Source: Prochlorococcus sp. AG-347-K18
GTDB lineage: Bacteria > Cyanobacteriota > Cyanobacteriia > PCC-6307 > Cyanobiaceae
Direction of reading: 5' to 3'
DNA: 64,000 nt
NCBI GenBank assembly: GCA_003281365.1
Contig: QCCF01000001.1
Coordinates: 1 to 64,000 of the forward strand
Under the pieces are notes generated by a model that saw nothing but the letters and a program-made list of their open reading frames with translations, was not told where the DNA came from and did no database searches. This document shows, piece after piece, positions 9,235 to 19,034 of this stretch. Position 1 is the first letter of the stretch. The number at the start of each line of letters is the position of its first letter. The translations under genes were made by a program, and so were the position numbers.

Positions 9235-11005
9235 GGTGCAAAAGATTAAATTCAAATCTTTTGTTTTAATAATTCCGATAATAATTTTTTCTGGAATATC
9301 TTTTTATTTTTTTAGTCTAATATTTAGCACGTTAAAATTTGACGCTTCTAAAAATAAAAAGTCCCGGGACACCAAATATTCTTATGTAATATCATCTTCT
9401 GATAATAAGATACTAAGCAAATTAAGCCGCAAATTTGAAATAGATAATAGTAATCATAAAATTCCATTTTTTCTTAAAAATTCTTTTATATCTTCTGAGG
9501 ATAAAAATTTTTATAAACATAATGGAATAGATTTAAAAAGTATTTCACGCGCCCTTATTCAAAACATTAGAAGTGGTTATGTTAAAGAGGGAGGAAGTAC
9601 GATTACACAACAAGTTGCTAGATTACTTTTTTTAAATAATGATTTAAGTTTTCAAAGAAAAATCAAAGAAATATTTATATCACTCATACTTGAATTTAGA
9701 TACGATAAAAATCAAATTTTAAAATTATATTTAAATAATATTTATCTAGGATCAGGAGCATACGGGGTAGATGAAGCTGCCCAAGTTTATTTTGGAAAAT
9801 TTATAGAAGAATTGACATTATCAGAGATCGCATTAATTACAGGATTAGCTCCAGCTCCATCAATTTATTCACCTTATCAAAATTTAGAATTAGCTATTAA
9901 AAATAGAAATAAAGTTCTTGAATCAATGTATGTTGATGGATATATTTCTCTTGAAAATAAGAATAAGGCTATTAAAGAAAAAATAAAATTAAATTATCAA
10001 ATAGCTGATAATTTTTTAGATGATAAATTACTAATAAACTTTATTCTTCAGGAAACAAATAAAAAAATTGGAAGTAAAAATGATTATAAGTTTTTAAGAA
10101 TTAAATCTTCTATCAACAAAGATTGGCAAGAAAAAGGTCAAAAAATATCAAGATATGCAGGGCCTAAAGAACTTGAATTTGGTCTGTTATCTATCGAATC
10201 AAACACAGGACTAATCAGGACCATGATAACCAGCAAAAATCCATCAATTAATGAATACAATAGAGTAATTTTATCTGTAAGACCTTTAGGTTCTACTTTT
10301 AAAATAATCCCTTATGCTGCTGCATTAATAGAAGGAATAAAATTAAGCGATAAATTTGAAGACTTACCAATATGCTGGGAAAGTTATTGCCCAAAAAATT
10401 TTTCAGAAGAATATAGAGGTTCAATATCTTTGATTGAATCATTTAAAAGTTCATCAAATATCGTTCCAATATCAATAACAAAAAAAATCGGCTTAAAAAA
10501 TATTATTAATTTAGCGAATTCATTTGGACTAGGTTACGAGCAAGAGCTTGAGGAATTCCCATCATTAGCTATTGGCGCCTACGGAGATAATCTTTTAAAC
10601 ATCACAAATGCATATTCTGCAATAAACAATAATGGGAAGATTCAAAGCCCTGAAATCATAGAAAAAATAGAATTATTTAAAAAACAACCTATTTGGGAAA
10701 ATAAATCTATTTCCAAGAAAATATTAGATTTAAAAATAAACAAGAAAATAAATAAACTTCTTGAAAAATCCGTAGAAGAAGGCACTTCAAAAGCAGCCTT
10801 TATAAAAGGAAAGAAAATTTATGGGAAAACAGGAACATCTGATGGAAATAAAGATCTCTGGTTTATTGGTTCCATTGATAACCTTACAACAGGGATCTGG
10901 ATAGGTTACGACGATAACAAGGAATCTGAATTATCTAGTGGGACTGCAGCTTATTTATGGAAGAAGTTCATATCTGAAATTTATAAAATTCCAATAAAAA
11001 AATAA
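9227..11005 (+). CDS. Class A penicillin-binding protein (transglycosylase/transpeptidase)
   Basis: Bifunctional cell-wall synthase. Residues 10-35 form an N-terminal membrane anchor. The GT51 glycosyltransferase domain carries SSEDKNFYKHNGID and GGSTITQQVARLL. The transpeptidase domain has the SxxK motif in RPLGSTFK, an SSN motif (FKSSSNIVP) and KTGT (YGKTGTSDG). At 592 residues it is compact for the class. The longest frame starts at TTG 9227 inside the chlG end; a GTG at 9236, one base past the chlG stop, is equally plausible. Confidence 0.92.
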   Translation: MLKVQKIKFKSFVLIIPIIIFSGISFYFFSLIFSTLKFDASKNKKSRDTKYSYVISSSDNKILSKLSRKFEIDNSNHKIPFFLKNSFISSEDKNFYKHNGIDLKSISRALIQNIRSGYVKEGGSTITQQVARLLFLNNDLSFQRKIKEIFISLILEFRYDKNQILKLYLNNIYLGSGAYGVDEAAQVYFGKFIEELTLSEIALITGLAPAPSIYSPYQNLELAIKNRNKVLESMYVDGYISLENKNKAIKEKIKLNYQIADNFLDDKLLINFILQETNKKIGSKNDYKFLRIKSSINKDWQEKGQKISRYAGPKELEFGLLSIESNTGLIRTMITSKNPSINEYNRVILSVRPLGSTFKIIPYAAALIEGIKLSDKFEDLPICWESYCPKNFSEEYRGSISLIESFKSSSNIVPISITKKIGLKNIINLANSFGLGYEQELEEFPSLAIGAYGDNLLNITNAYSAINNNGKIQSPEIIEKIELFKKQPIWENKSISKKILDLKINKKINKLLEKSVEEGTSKAAFIKGKKIYGKTGTSDGNKDLWFIGSIDNLTTGIWIGYDDNKESELSSGTAAYLWKKFISEIYKIPIKK

Positions 11006-11014
11006 ATTATATTT

Positions 11015-12331
11015 TTAAGATTTATAAGAAATTATTGCAGAATAAAACCCATCACCAGGATAATCCAAGTTAGGTAAAATTTGCTTTTGGCTAACCAATT
11101 TTAAAGTTTTGTTTTTTTCAATAAATCGTTCAATTAATAGATTATTTTCATCCGGACAAATAGTACAAGTTGAATAAACTAAAGTGCCATCTTTTTTTAA
11201 AAGAGGGAAAATATTCTCCAAAAGTTTTTCCTGTAATAAAGTTAAAGATTTTATTTTTTCTTTACTTAAAGACCATCTAGAATCTGGATTCCTGGAGAGA
11301 GTTCCAATGCCTGAACATGGAGCATCTAATAAAATCTTATCAAAATAAGAAATAAACTTAGGATTTAATTCAATCAAACTCGTAGCATCAGCCTTAAGGG
11401 TATTAACAGATTTCAAATTTAACCTTTCTAAATTTGATTGCAGTATTTTCAATCTTTTTTCTGATCTATCTACGGCAATGATTTCAGCATTATCATTTGT
11501 TAATTCTGCAAGGTGGGTAGACTTACTTCCTGGAGCTGCACAAGCATCTAAAATCTTTTCACCTTCTTTTGGTTTTAAGAGAGGTGCTATCCACTGAGAA
11601 GATCTATCTTGAATTGTCCAAAGTCCATCACTATATCCTGGTAAATTTTTTATAGATCTTGGATTAGATTTTAAAGTAATTCCATTATGTAAATCATTAA
11701 TAATTTCAGCATCAATATTATTTTCATGAAGTACTTTCAAAAAGTTATCTAAATTAGTTTTTAGTTGGTTAATTCTCAAATCAATTGATGGTTTTTTATT
11801 AAATGCCTTAATGATATTTTCACCCTCGTTATTGCCGACCCATTTATAAAGATCCTTTACAAGCCATAATGGAAATGATTCAAGATATGAAATTCTTTCT
11901 TTTCTATCAGAAGATAATTCCGGAAAGATTTTTTGTTCTAATTTTCTTGATGCATTTCTCAATATCGCATTTACAGTTCCCGCTAAACCATTTAAATCTG
12001 TTTTTTTAGCTACTTCTACAGTGGTAGAAATAGCAGCAGAAAATGGGATTTTGTCCATTTTCAATAGTTGATACAGACCGATATGTAGAAGCCACCTTAA
12101 CTTTGGAGGCTGCTTTTTATGAGTAATTTTTGATGTATGATCCGTCCAAAGATCAAGAAATTTTCTATACCTTATGCATCCAAAAGATAATTCTGTAATA
12201 AAGGCTATATCAAGAGGATTAAATTGATAATTTTTTAAAACCTTTTCAAGAGCATGATCAGAAAAATCACCAGAACTAACTTTTAATAAAATTTCCCAAG
12301 CTGCCTTTCTTTGTAAATATCCTATGCTCAA
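11015..12331 (-). CDS. rsmB: 16S rRNA (cytosine-967-C5)-methyltransferase RsmB/Sun
   Basis: The N-terminal 140 residues are NusB-like (RKAAWEILLKVSSGDFSDHALEK), followed by a Rossmann methyltransferase domain with the SAM motif LDACAAPGSKSTHLAEL. The two family cysteines are seen in LDAPCSGIGTLSRNPD and VYSTCTICPDEN; one forms the covalent adduct with the target base. The 438 residues match the family. It is convergent with the PBP gene, 9 bases apart. Confidence 0.95.
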   Translation of the reverse strand: MSIGYLQRKAAWEILLKVSSGDFSDHALEKVLKNYQFNPLDIAFITELSFGCIRYRKFLDLWTDHTSKITHKKQPPKLRWLLHIGLYQLLKMDKIPFSAAISTTVEVAKKTDLNGLAGTVNAILRNASRKLEQKIFPELSSDRKERISYLESFPLWLVKDLYKWVGNNEGENIIKAFNKKPSIDLRINQLKTNLDNFLKVLHENNIDAEIINDLHNGITLKSNPRSIKNLPGYSDGLWTIQDRSSQWIAPLLKPKEGEKILDACAAPGSKSTHLAELTNDNAEIIAVDRSEKRLKILQSNLERLNLKSVNTLKADATSLIELNPKFISYFDKILLDAPCSGIGTLSRNPDSRWSLSKEKIKSLTLLQEKLLENIFPLLKKDGTLVYSTCTICPDENNLLIERFIEKNKTLKLVSQKQILPNLDYPGDGFYSAIISYKS

Positions 12332-12381
12332 AATACAATTAATTTTTAAAGATAACTTTAATATACAAAAAATTCAAAAAT

Positions 12382-12498
12382 TTAAACTACTTTTTCAATT
12401 GCAGAATTAAACCAAATAAAACCTAAGATAGAAATAAGTGAAAGATTAAATCCTAAAAAAGAAAGATATTCAAAGAGTGGATTCTTTCCCGAAAAAAT
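12382..12498 (-). other. Possible mini membrane ORF without a standard start codon
   Basis: An open frame on the minus strand ends with TAA at 12382-12384 and runs up past an ATT at 12496-12498. It would encode about 38 residues with one hydrophobic segment (LSFLGFNLSLISILGFIWF) flanked by polar ends. No ATG, GTG or TTG is in frame before the upstream stop. It may be a tiny membrane protein with an unusual start, a decayed gene, or chance. It sits between rsmB and the 59-residue gene. Confidence 0.2.
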
Positions 12499-12539
12499 AT
12501 TTTTTTCTCTTTTTGATACTTATTAAAATAAAAACTTAT

Positions 12540-12719
12540 TCAGGATTTCAAACGGCAACCAATATTGATAGATCCTGCATCAAGCATTCTTCCTAATTTA
12601 ACTGCTATGGATTCCTCCAACCTTGTGAAATTAGATTGATGGGTAGTTATCCAATCTAATTCAGAAAAAGTGATAATTCCCGTCGAATTACTTTTTAAAA
12701 AAAGTGTTCCAATTTCCAT
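12540..12719 (-). CDS. Conserved small cyanobacterial protein (59 aa)
   Basis: ATG at 12717-12719 to TGA at 12540-12542 gives 59 residues beginning MEIGTLFLKSNSTGIITFSE and ending GSINIGCRL plus two residues. I recognise this as a short conserved hypothetical protein of marine picocyanobacteria. It has a beta-like N-terminal half and a helix (RLEESIAVKLGRMLDAG). The frame is dense in conserved-looking residues and stands out in otherwise AT-rich DNA. Function unknown. Confidence 0.7.
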   Translation of the reverse strand: MEIGTLFLKSNSTGIITFSELDWITTHQSNFTRLEESIAVKLGRMLDAGSINIGCRLKS

Positions 12720-12824
12720 TAGAGGAATCTAATTTTCTCAAAGTTAACATCTGTACTTAATTTTTCTTCATAACATAATATTCTTTTAATTTTTCAAAGA
12801 CAACTGTAAGTTATTAATCTGAAT

Positions 12825-14315
12825 TTATTGAATATCTCTTAAAAATTTATTGGCCGTTTTTAAGTGATTATTTAATTTTTCCTCTGACATTTTATCGAGA
12901 TTTCTCGTTAACATTGCCAGACGATATTGCTTTCTAAAAAAGCTTTCATTATCTTTAATAAATTTCCAAAATAAGCCATCCCATATTTCACACCAAGAGC
13001 CACTTTTAAAATCTGACATTTTTTTTACATAATTAGAACTTGATATATATGGTTTGGTTGAGAAAATACCTCCATCACTAAACTGACTCATTCCATAAAC
13101 ATTAGGAACCATAACCCAATCATAAGAATCAATAAACATTTCCATAAACCATTTATAAACTTGATTGGGGTGAATTCTACATAAAAGCATAAAGTTACCA
13201 ATAATCATTAGCCTTTCAATATGGTGACAATAACCAAATTTAATAATATTTTTTATAACAATGTCTACTGGTTCAATTCCTGTATCGCCTTTATAAAAAG
13301 ATTCTGGAATTGGTTTATTTTCAAAATTCCAAAAATTACTATTTCGCATCTTTGTTCCATACTTCTCATAGACAAGGCAAATAAATTCTCTCCATCCAAT
13401 AATTTGACGAAGAAAACCCTCCAAAGAGTTAATTGGAATATTATTATTTTTGGCATAAAGTAATGCTTTATTTACTACTTCATATGGGGTTAATAAGCCG
13501 CTATTTAAGAGAGGAGAAAGTAAACTGTGCCATAAAAAAGAATTTTCTTTAGAAATAGCATCTTCATAATCTCCAAACAAGAAAAATCTATGTTTAAAAA
13601 AATCATTTAACCAATCATCTGCCTCATCAAAATTAGTTGGATATAAAAAGTTATTACTTTCTCCAATAAACTCAATATCAAAATTGGCTAATGAATTTTC
13701 GGCTTGAACTACAAAGTTATTTTTTGTTAATTCAGTTATATTAGGTATGCTTATTTTTTTTGGTAATTTTTTTCTATTCATTTCATCGAAACTCCACTTA
13801 CCACCTTCAGGAGTATCATCCGGATTAACTAATATTTTTTGACTTTTTCTTTGATTTTCATAAAATCTTGCCATAAGAGGTTTTTTTGTATTTGATGCAA
13901 ATAACTCTTTTAAATCTTCACTGGTCATAAACATAGGAGAGGGCAAGACATTTAATGATAAATTATTGCTTTCAACAAAATTATTAATCCTCTTCATTAT
14001 TAAAAAATCATGAGGATCAATGAGATTTATTCTCTGATATTTATCTTTAATAAATTCTGATAAATATTCAACTGTAGAGGTATTATTTCTGTTTTCGATA
14101 TATAAAACTTTAAAGCCAGATATTTCTAAATATTTTTTATAAGCGAGCATAGATGCTCTATGAAAAACTAACTTATTTTTATGATTAATTAATTTATAAA
14201 ATTTATCATTTCCAAAAAATAATGAGTCTTCTAAAATTAAAATTTCGCAATTTATTTTTAAGATTGGGCTTTCTCTAAAAAGTTGGTTCGGGAAAATAAT
14301 AGATATTTGATTCAT
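12825..14315 (-). CDS. Photolyase/cryptochrome-like protein, FeS-BCP ((6-4) photolyase) family
   Basis: A 496-residue protein of the DPRP/FeS-BCP photolyase branch (COG3046), whose studied members repair (6-4) photoproducts with FAD and light. Family marks: [17 protein letters not shown] with the catalytic-region HH pair, [13 protein letters not shown], and the [15 protein letters not shown] block. Cysteines near 363 and 442 remain, but the C-terminal CxxC expected just after MSD reads FKSGSW, so the usual four-cysteine iron-sulfur site looks incomplete. It ends a minus-strand cluster and overlaps the DUF2256 gene by 4 bases (ATGA). Confidence 0.9.
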   Translation of the reverse strand: MNQISIIFPNQLFRESPILKINCEILILEDSLFFGNDKFYKLINHKNKLVFHRASMLAYKKYLEISGFKVLYIENRNNTSTVEYLSEFIKDKYQRINLIDPHDFLIMKRINNFVESNNLSLNVLPSPMFMTSEDLKELFASNTKKPLMARFYENQRKSQKILVNPDDTPEGGKWSFDEMNRKKLPKKISIPNITELTKNNFVVQAENSLANFDIEFIGESNNFLYPTNFDEADDWLNDFFKHRFFLFGDYEDAISKENSFLWHSLLSPLLNSGLLTPYEVVNKALLYAKNNNIPINSLEGFLRQIIGWREFICLVYEKYGTKMRNSNFWNFENKPIPESFYKGDTGIEPVDIVIKNIIKFGYCHHIERLMIIGNFMLLCRIHPNQVYKWFMEMFIDSYDWVMVPNVYGMSQFSDGGIFSTKPYISSSNYVKKMSDFKSGSWCEIWDGLFWKFIKDNESFFRKQYRLAMLTRNLDKMSEEKLNNHLKTANKFLRDIQ

Positions 14316-14443
14316 CTTTGCGACTTCCTGTTACTGCATCTTTTTGAACAGTAAATAACATCATCCCAACAGTTTTTCCATTTTTTACGCCATTCGAACG
14401 GCCTATTGCAAACAGGGCAAGTTTTAGTAGAAAGATTTTTCAA
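14312..14443 (-). CDS. DUF2256 zinc-binding mini-protein
   Basis: A TTG at 14441-14443 opens a 43-residue frame with the exact DUF2256 layout: [20 protein letters not shown] followed by [11 protein letters not shown]. The CxxC...C...CxxxC cysteines suggest a zinc ribbon. The stop overlaps the photolyase start as ATGA, so the two are translationally coupled. DUF2256 genes often neighbour photolyases of this branch; its role is unknown. Confidence 0.85.
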   Translation of the reverse strand: MKNLSTKTCPVCNRPFEWRKKWKNCWDDVIYCSKRCSNRKSQR

Positions 14444-14446
14444 AAT

Positions 14447-14683
14447 TTATAATTTTCTTTTATGAGTAGATTTAAATCTAGTTGAATCTTTAAGCGCCAT
14501 ATGCTTTGTATTTCTTCCAGAAACTCTTTTTCTCCATACTTTGAAGGATTTAGGTTTAAGGTTTTGACGCATAATTTTTATAGCATCTTCTTCTTTTAAA
14601 CCAAATTGATACTCTATGGCTTCAAAGGGTGTTCTATCTTCCCAACACATTTCTATTATCCTATCTATGTCAATATTCTTCAT
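14447..14683 (-). CDS. TIGR03643 / DUF2805 family protein
   Basis: A 78-residue basic protein. The core IIEMCWEDRTPFEAIEYQFG, then LKEEDAIKIMRQNLKPKSFK and WRKRVSGRNTKH, is the TIGR03643 pattern; the first part resembles a helix-turn-helix. It lies 3 bases upstream of the DUF2256 frame in the photolyase cluster. Members are widespread in marine bacteria beside photolyase genes. A nucleic-acid-binding role is inference only. Confidence 0.85.
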   Translation of the reverse strand: MKNIDIDRIIEMCWEDRTPFEAIEYQFGLKEEDAIKIMRQNLKPKSFKVWRKRVSGRNTKHMALKDSTRFKSTHKRKL

Positions 14684-14686
14684 AAT

Positions 14687-15091
14687 TTATTGTTGACATT
14701 GAGAGGTACAAAGTTTTTTAATATTGGATCGACCTGTAATTTGAAGTCTATATTTTGCCCAATATCTATAGCCAAGCCTTAATAGGGGAGATAAGAATTT
14801 AATCTTCAAAGGGTAATAAACCCAACCTAAACCAATTAATTCATAAGAGTATGCAAGTACGTCTAATCCCCTAATAATTTCACCGTTTTCCATAATCCCA
14901 TGCAGGTTAGACATGGCTTCTGAATATGAGATATCTTTAAAAAGACTTTGATCATAATCTTTAGTATTAATATCTACGAATAAAATTTTGTTTGTGATGT
15001 CTCTTTTTTTTAGGAAATTTGTTTCTCTCAAACAAAGCGGGCAACCACCATCGAATAAAAAAGTTAATTTATTTTTCATATTTATATACAA
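14687..15091 (-). CDS. DCC-family thiol-disulfide oxidoreductase-like protein (DUF393)
   Basis: Motif FDGGCPLCLRETNFLKKRD near residues 13-31 has the DxxxCPxC signature of DUF393, a thioredoxin-like fold. A second helix pair with LHGIMENGEIIRGLDVL follows. The 134 residues match the family. The start could be M1 or M5 (MKNKL). It is the first gene of the photolyase cluster, 3 bases from TIGR03643. Substrate unknown. Confidence 0.85.
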   Translation of the reverse strand: MYINMKNKLTFLFDGGCPLCLRETNFLKKRDITNKILFVDINTKDYDQSLFKDISYSEAMSNLHGIMENGEIIRGLDVLAYSYELIGLGWVYYPLKIKFLSPLLRLGYRYWAKYRLQITGRSNIKKLCTSQCQQ

Positions 15092-15230
15092 ATATAGAAT
15101 TTAAATAACTTTTTTGTGGGATTTAAAAAAATTTTTTTTGTATAAAGAAACTTTTATAAGTACAAGCTTTATAAAGCCTTAATAATTACCAGTTCTAATT
15201 TTATAAAATTATATTATCTTATTAATTAAT

Positions 15231-15262
15231 AAACCATTGATTAAGGGATACATCAATGGTTT
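15231..15262 (-). terminator. Perfect inverted repeat, likely terminator of the 67-aa gene
   Basis: AAACCATTGAT at 15231-15241 pairs perfectly with ATCAATGGTTT at 15252-15262 around a 10-base loop. It lies 13 bases past the stop of the minus-strand 67-residue gene. The following tract on that strand is AT-rich but not a clean T run, so a weak terminator or an RNA-stabilising hairpin fits. Confidence 0.55.
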
Positions 15263-15275
15263 AAACTATTCACGA

Positions 15276-15479
15276 TCAATCATCTAAAAGATGAACTCCT
15301 TCTCCTACATCAGGAGTAAACTTGCAATATTTTTCAAAAACAATTCCAACACCTCTCATTTTTTCTCCTAATTCATCGTTGAATTTATTCCATTCTTCAG
15401 AATCTCGTTCAGGTAAATGCCATCCTTGTTTTTCTACCATGCTTGTGATTACTGTATAGTCCCATTCTATGTATGCCAT
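15276..15479 (-). CDS. Small conserved hypothetical protein (67 aa)
   Basis: An acidic 67-residue protein starting MAYIEWDYTVITSMVEKQGW and ending VGEGVHLLDD, with several Trp/Tyr and charged residues and no membrane segment or cysteine pair. It has its own upstream gap and a downstream hairpin, so it seems to be a single-gene unit. I recognise the type as a picocyanobacterial hypothetical but know no function. Confidence 0.65.
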   Translation of the reverse strand: MAYIEWDYTVITSMVEKQGWHLPERDSEEWNKFNDELGEKMRGVGIVFEKYCKFTPDVGEGVHLLDD

Positions 15480-15546
15480 TGAGGTAATTCAAACTACTAA
15501 AATATTATAAACCAAGAGATTTAATAGGTAATAAATATTTTTTTAA

Positions 15547-15552
15547 TATAAT
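15547..15552 (+). promoter_or_regulatory. Possible -10 box of trmH
   Basis: TATAAT lies 22 bases before the trmH ATG. The surroundings are very AT-rich and no -35 box is clear, so this is a modest call. Confidence 0.35.
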
Positions 15553-15574
15553 TTAAAGGTCTGAAAAATTATAA

Positions 15575-16246
15575 ATGTCAATTTTGCCAAGAAGATTTGA
15601 AAGAATCAAAAGTGTTCTAGATTGCAGAATGTCAAATTTGACTGTTTTAGTTGAGGATGTCAATAAACCACATAATCTATCCGCGATATTAAGGACTTGC
15701 GATGCAGCAGGAATTTTCGAAGCAAATTTTATTAGCAAAATGGATTCCGTCAAGACTTTTAATAGTACTGCTCAAGGAAGTCAAAAATGGGTCAAACTAA
15801 ATAATCATGAAAATACTATCATGGCAATATCTAATTTAAAGAAGAAGGGTTTTAAATTATATGGAACTACTCTTAATAGTGGATCAGTAGATTATAGAAA
15901 TTTTGATTATTCTCAAAATACATGTTTCGTTTTAGGAGCAGAAAAATGGGGATTAAGTAATGAACTCATATCAATGGTTGATCAATCAATTTTCATACCT
16001 ATGAGAGGTATGGTTCAATCCCTGAATGTTTCAGTTGCTGCTTCTATACTATTATTTGAAGCTATTCGCCAGAGGAAAAATAAAGATATATTGCCAACTA
16101 ATGGAGAAGGTTTAAGTAAAGATGAATATCAAAAGACACTTTTTGAATGGTGTTACCCTGAATTAGCTGCAATGTATAAAAAATCAGCTAAAGAATATCC
16201 AAAGTTAAACGATCAAGGAGAATTTGATCATATTGCAAATAACTAA
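15575..16246 (+). CDS. trmH: tRNA (guanosine-18-2'-O)-methyltransferase TrmH
   Basis: SPOUT-family 2'-O-methyltransferase. VLVEDVNKPHNLSAILRTCD holds the N/R motif 1 region; FVLGAEKWGLS and IPMRGMVQSLNVSVAASILL form the trefoil-knot SAM-binding motifs 2 and 3. The C-terminal tail after residue 165 is the TrmH-type extension. Length 223 is normal. It is convergent with the ABC permease, two bases apart. Confidence 0.93.
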   Translation: MSILPRRFERIKSVLDCRMSNLTVLVEDVNKPHNLSAILRTCDAAGIFEANFISKMDSVKTFNSTAQGSQKWVKLNNHENTIMAISNLKKKGFKLYGTTLNSGSVDYRNFDYSQNTCFVLGAEKWGLSNELISMVDQSIFIPMRGMVQSLNVSVAASILLFEAIRQRKNKDILPTNGEGLSKDEYQKTLFEWCYPELAAMYKKSAKEYPKLNDQGEFDHIANN

Positions 16247-16248
16247 AT

Positions 16249-17094
16249 TTATTCAGACTTTTGACTATCAAAAATTTCTTCAAGATCCTCTCCTATAAAT
16301 GAAAGACCTAAAACTAAAAAAAACATCGCCAAACCTGGGAACAAAGCAGTCCACCATATACCTGTAGGTAAAGCGGCAAGAGCAAGATTTAAATCACTTC
16401 CCCACTCTGGGACATCTGCAGGGACGCCAAGACCTAAAAATCCTAAACTTCCTAATACCAAAACTGCATCCGCAGCATTTAGGGTAAGCAGAATAGGTAA
16501 AGGTGTTATTACATTTGGGAGAATATATTTAAAAATAATTGTTTTAACATCAGCTCCTGAAACTTGAGCTGCCTCCACATAAGTTTCAGCTTTAACCAAT
16601 ATTGTTTGATTTCTGATTAATCTAAAATATTGAGGCGAGTAAACAATACACAATGCCAAAGCTGCGTTGAGAATACCCTTACCCAATACAAAAGCAACAA
16701 CAACTGAAAGCAAAATTACAGGAATTGAAAAAATAGTATCCATTAATAGTGATAAGCATTTATCAAAAAAACCACCTAAATATCCACTTAACAGTCCCAA
16801 TGGCAAACCCAAACTTAATGAAAAAAGAATAGCTAAAAAAACAACTTCTATCGCTAGGGATGCTCCTTGCAAAGTTCTTAAGCAAACATCTCTTCCTAAT
16901 CTATCTGTTCCGCAAAAATGATTTAGTGAAGGAGGTGCAAAGATATCATTACTTAACATTGAAAATGAATAACCAAAAAAATTATTGACCTCTAAAAATT
17001 TCATTATTAAAACAATAAGAAGATAAAAAAGTACAATTAGAAATCCAGCTTTTCTGATATTTGCGCCGACGCGATTAAATGAGTTAATATCCAA
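16249..17094 (-). CDS. ABC transporter permease, DppC/OppC type
   Basis: A 281-residue membrane protein. The FAPPSLNHFCGTDRLGRDV segment is the typical DppC/OppC N-terminal signature; the EAA-type loop VEAAQVSGADVKTIIFKYIL contacts an ATPase. About six transmembrane helices. The family imports peptides or nickel, but no binding protein, ATPase or second permease is adjacent, so the substrate cannot be deduced here. Confidence 0.9.
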   Translation of the reverse strand: MDINSFNRVGANIRKAGFLIVLFYLLIVLIMKFLEVNNFFGYSFSMLSNDIFAPPSLNHFCGTDRLGRDVCLRTLQGASLAIEVVFLAILFSLSLGLPLGLLSGYLGGFFDKCLSLLMDTIFSIPVILLSVVVAFVLGKGILNAALALCIVYSPQYFRLIRNQTILVKAETYVEAAQVSGADVKTIIFKYILPNVITPLPILLTLNAADAVLVLGSLGFLGLGVPADVPEWGSDLNLALAALPTGIWWTALFPGLAMFFLVLGLSFIGEDLEEIFDSQKSE

Positions 17095-17170
17095 AACATT
17101 TTTTTAAGATATGAATGAAATATACCTAATTCTTTTAAAAAAAATAGGTATTAATTTTAAATTTAAAAAT

Positions 17171-18979
17171 TTACTGGTTTAGTTTCAAGACTGCCATAAA
17201 CGCTTCTTGGGGGACTTCAACTTTACCCATCGCCTTCATTCTCTTTTTACCTTTGGCTTGTTTCTTTAAAAGTTTCTTTTTCCTAGAAATATCTCCTCCA
17301 TAACATTTAGATAAAACATCTTTTCGCAAAGCACTTATACTTTCGCTTGCAATTATCCTGCTACCTATCGAGGCTTGAATTGGTATTTTAAATTGTTGTT
17401 TTGGAATAAGTTCCTTTAATTTCTCAACTAAACTTCTTCCAATTCCATAAGCCTTATCTTTATGAACAATAGAAGTTAATGGATCTGCTCTTTCTGAATT
17501 TATTAGGACATCTAATCTAACAAGGTCATTCTTTCTATAACCAATCAAATGATATTCCATTGAGGCATAACCCTGAGTCCTACTTTTCATTTGATCAAAA
17601 AAATCTGTAACTACTTCTGCTAATGGAATTTCATAAATCAAAGTAACTCGATCTGTTGTTATGTATTTCATATCTATAAATACTCCCCTTCTTTCCTGAC
17701 ATAAACCCATTAATGTTCCATTAAATTCGTTAGGCGCATAAATTTCCATTCTCACATAGGGTTCTTCTATTGATTCTCTAAGTTGTGGATCAGGAATTGT
17801 AGAGGGATTATCAATAAATATATGTTCTTGCTGATTTAAATTAACCTTATATATAACAGATGGTGCCGTTACGATTAGATCTAAATCATATTCTCTTTCT
17901 AATCTTTCTTGAACAATCTCCATATGAAGAAGTCCAAGGAATCCGCACCTAAATCCAAAGCCCATCGCGCTACTGGTTTCAGGCTCATATTTTAAAGCTG
18001 CATCAGATAGTTGTAATTTTTCAAGTGATACTCTTAAATCCGGGAATTGATCAGCATCAGTCGGGAATAAGCCACAAAAAACCATAGGATTTGCCGTCTT
18101 ATAACCAGGTAAAGGATCATGGGCTGGTGAATTTAAAAGAGTAATCGTATCTCCCACTCTCGCATCAGCAACTGATTTTATAGAAGCAGCTAAATAACCA
18201 ACTTCTCCTGCATGTAATTCATCAACTTGCTGCTGATCAGGTGCCATTATTCCTATTTCATCTAATTCATAATTTTTTTTACTCGCCATCAATAATATTT
18301 TTTCTCTCTTATTAAGAGACCCAGATATCACCCTGAAATAAACAATAACTCCTCTGTACGGATCATAATAAGAATCAAAAATGAGTGCCTTTGTAGGTAG
18401 TTTAATTTCATCTTGAGGAGGAGGCACTCTTTTTACGATTGCTTCCAAAATATCTTTAATACCAACTCCAGTTTTTGCTGAACAATTTATTGCATTAGAT
18501 GTATCAAGACCAATAATTTCCTCTATTTCTTGTTTTATTTTTTCAGCATCAGCACCTGGTAAATCAACTTTATTTAAAACGGGAATTATTTCAAGATTAT
18601 TTTCTAAGGCAAGATAAACATTAGCTAAGGTTTGAGCTTCTACCCCTTGACTTGCATCAACAACTAGTAAAGCGCCTTCACAAGCTTGAAGAGATCTACT
18701 TACCTCATAAGAGAAATCAACATGCCCTGGAGTATCTATTAAGTTCAAAACATATTCTTGAGAATCGTCAGCTTTATATTTCATCCTTGCAGCCTGTAAC
18801 TTAATAGTAATTCCTCTCTCTCTTTCGAGATCCATACTGTCCAAAAATTGTTCTTGCATATCCCTTTGCTGCACAGTACCAGTATCTTGAAGCAACCTAT
18901 CTGCAAGGGTAGATTTACCATGATCAATATGAGCGATTATGCAGAAATTTCTAATTTTTGAAACCGATATATCAGTCAT
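17171..18979 (-). CDS. lepA: Elongation factor 4 (LepA)
   Basis: Ribosome-associated translational GTPase (back-translocase/assembly factor). G1 appears as [15 protein letters not shown], the switch-[14 protein letters not shown], and G4 NKVDLP. The LepA-specific C-terminal domain ends the protein ([18 protein letters not shown] and [11 protein letters not shown]). At 602 residues it is full length. The next minus-strand gene upstream is mqo, which stops 55 bases before the lepA start. Confidence 0.98.
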   Translation of the reverse strand: MTDISVSKIRNFCIIAHIDHGKSTLADRLLQDTGTVQQRDMQEQFLDSMDLERERGITIKLQAARMKYKADDSQEYVLNLIDTPGHVDFSYEVSRSLQACEGALLVVDASQGVEAQTLANVYLALENNLEIIPVLNKVDLPGADAEKIKQEIEEIIGLDTSNAINCSAKTGVGIKDILEAIVKRVPPPQDEIKLPTKALIFDSYYDPYRGVIVYFRVISGSLNKREKILLMASKKNYELDEIGIMAPDQQQVDELHAGEVGYLAASIKSVADARVGDTITLLNSPAHDPLPGYKTANPMVFCGLFPTDADQFPDLRVSLEKLQLSDAALKYEPETSSAMGFGFRCGFLGLLHMEIVQERLEREYDLDLIVTAPSVIYKVNLNQQEHIFIDNPSTIPDPQLRESIEEPYVRMEIYAPNEFNGTLMGLCQERRGVFIDMKYITTDRVTLIYEIPLAEVVTDFFDQMKSRTQGYASMEYHLIGYRKNDLVRLDVLINSERADPLTSIVHKDKAYGIGRSLVEKLKELIPKQQFKIPIQASIGSRIIASESISALRKDVLSKCYGGDISRKKKLLKKQAKGKKRMKAMGKVEVPQEAFMAVLKLNQ

Positions 18980-19034
18980 ATAGAAAGAAAAATTCTCCTC
19001 TTGTTACATCTTGATTAATACTAGCTAATTAGAA

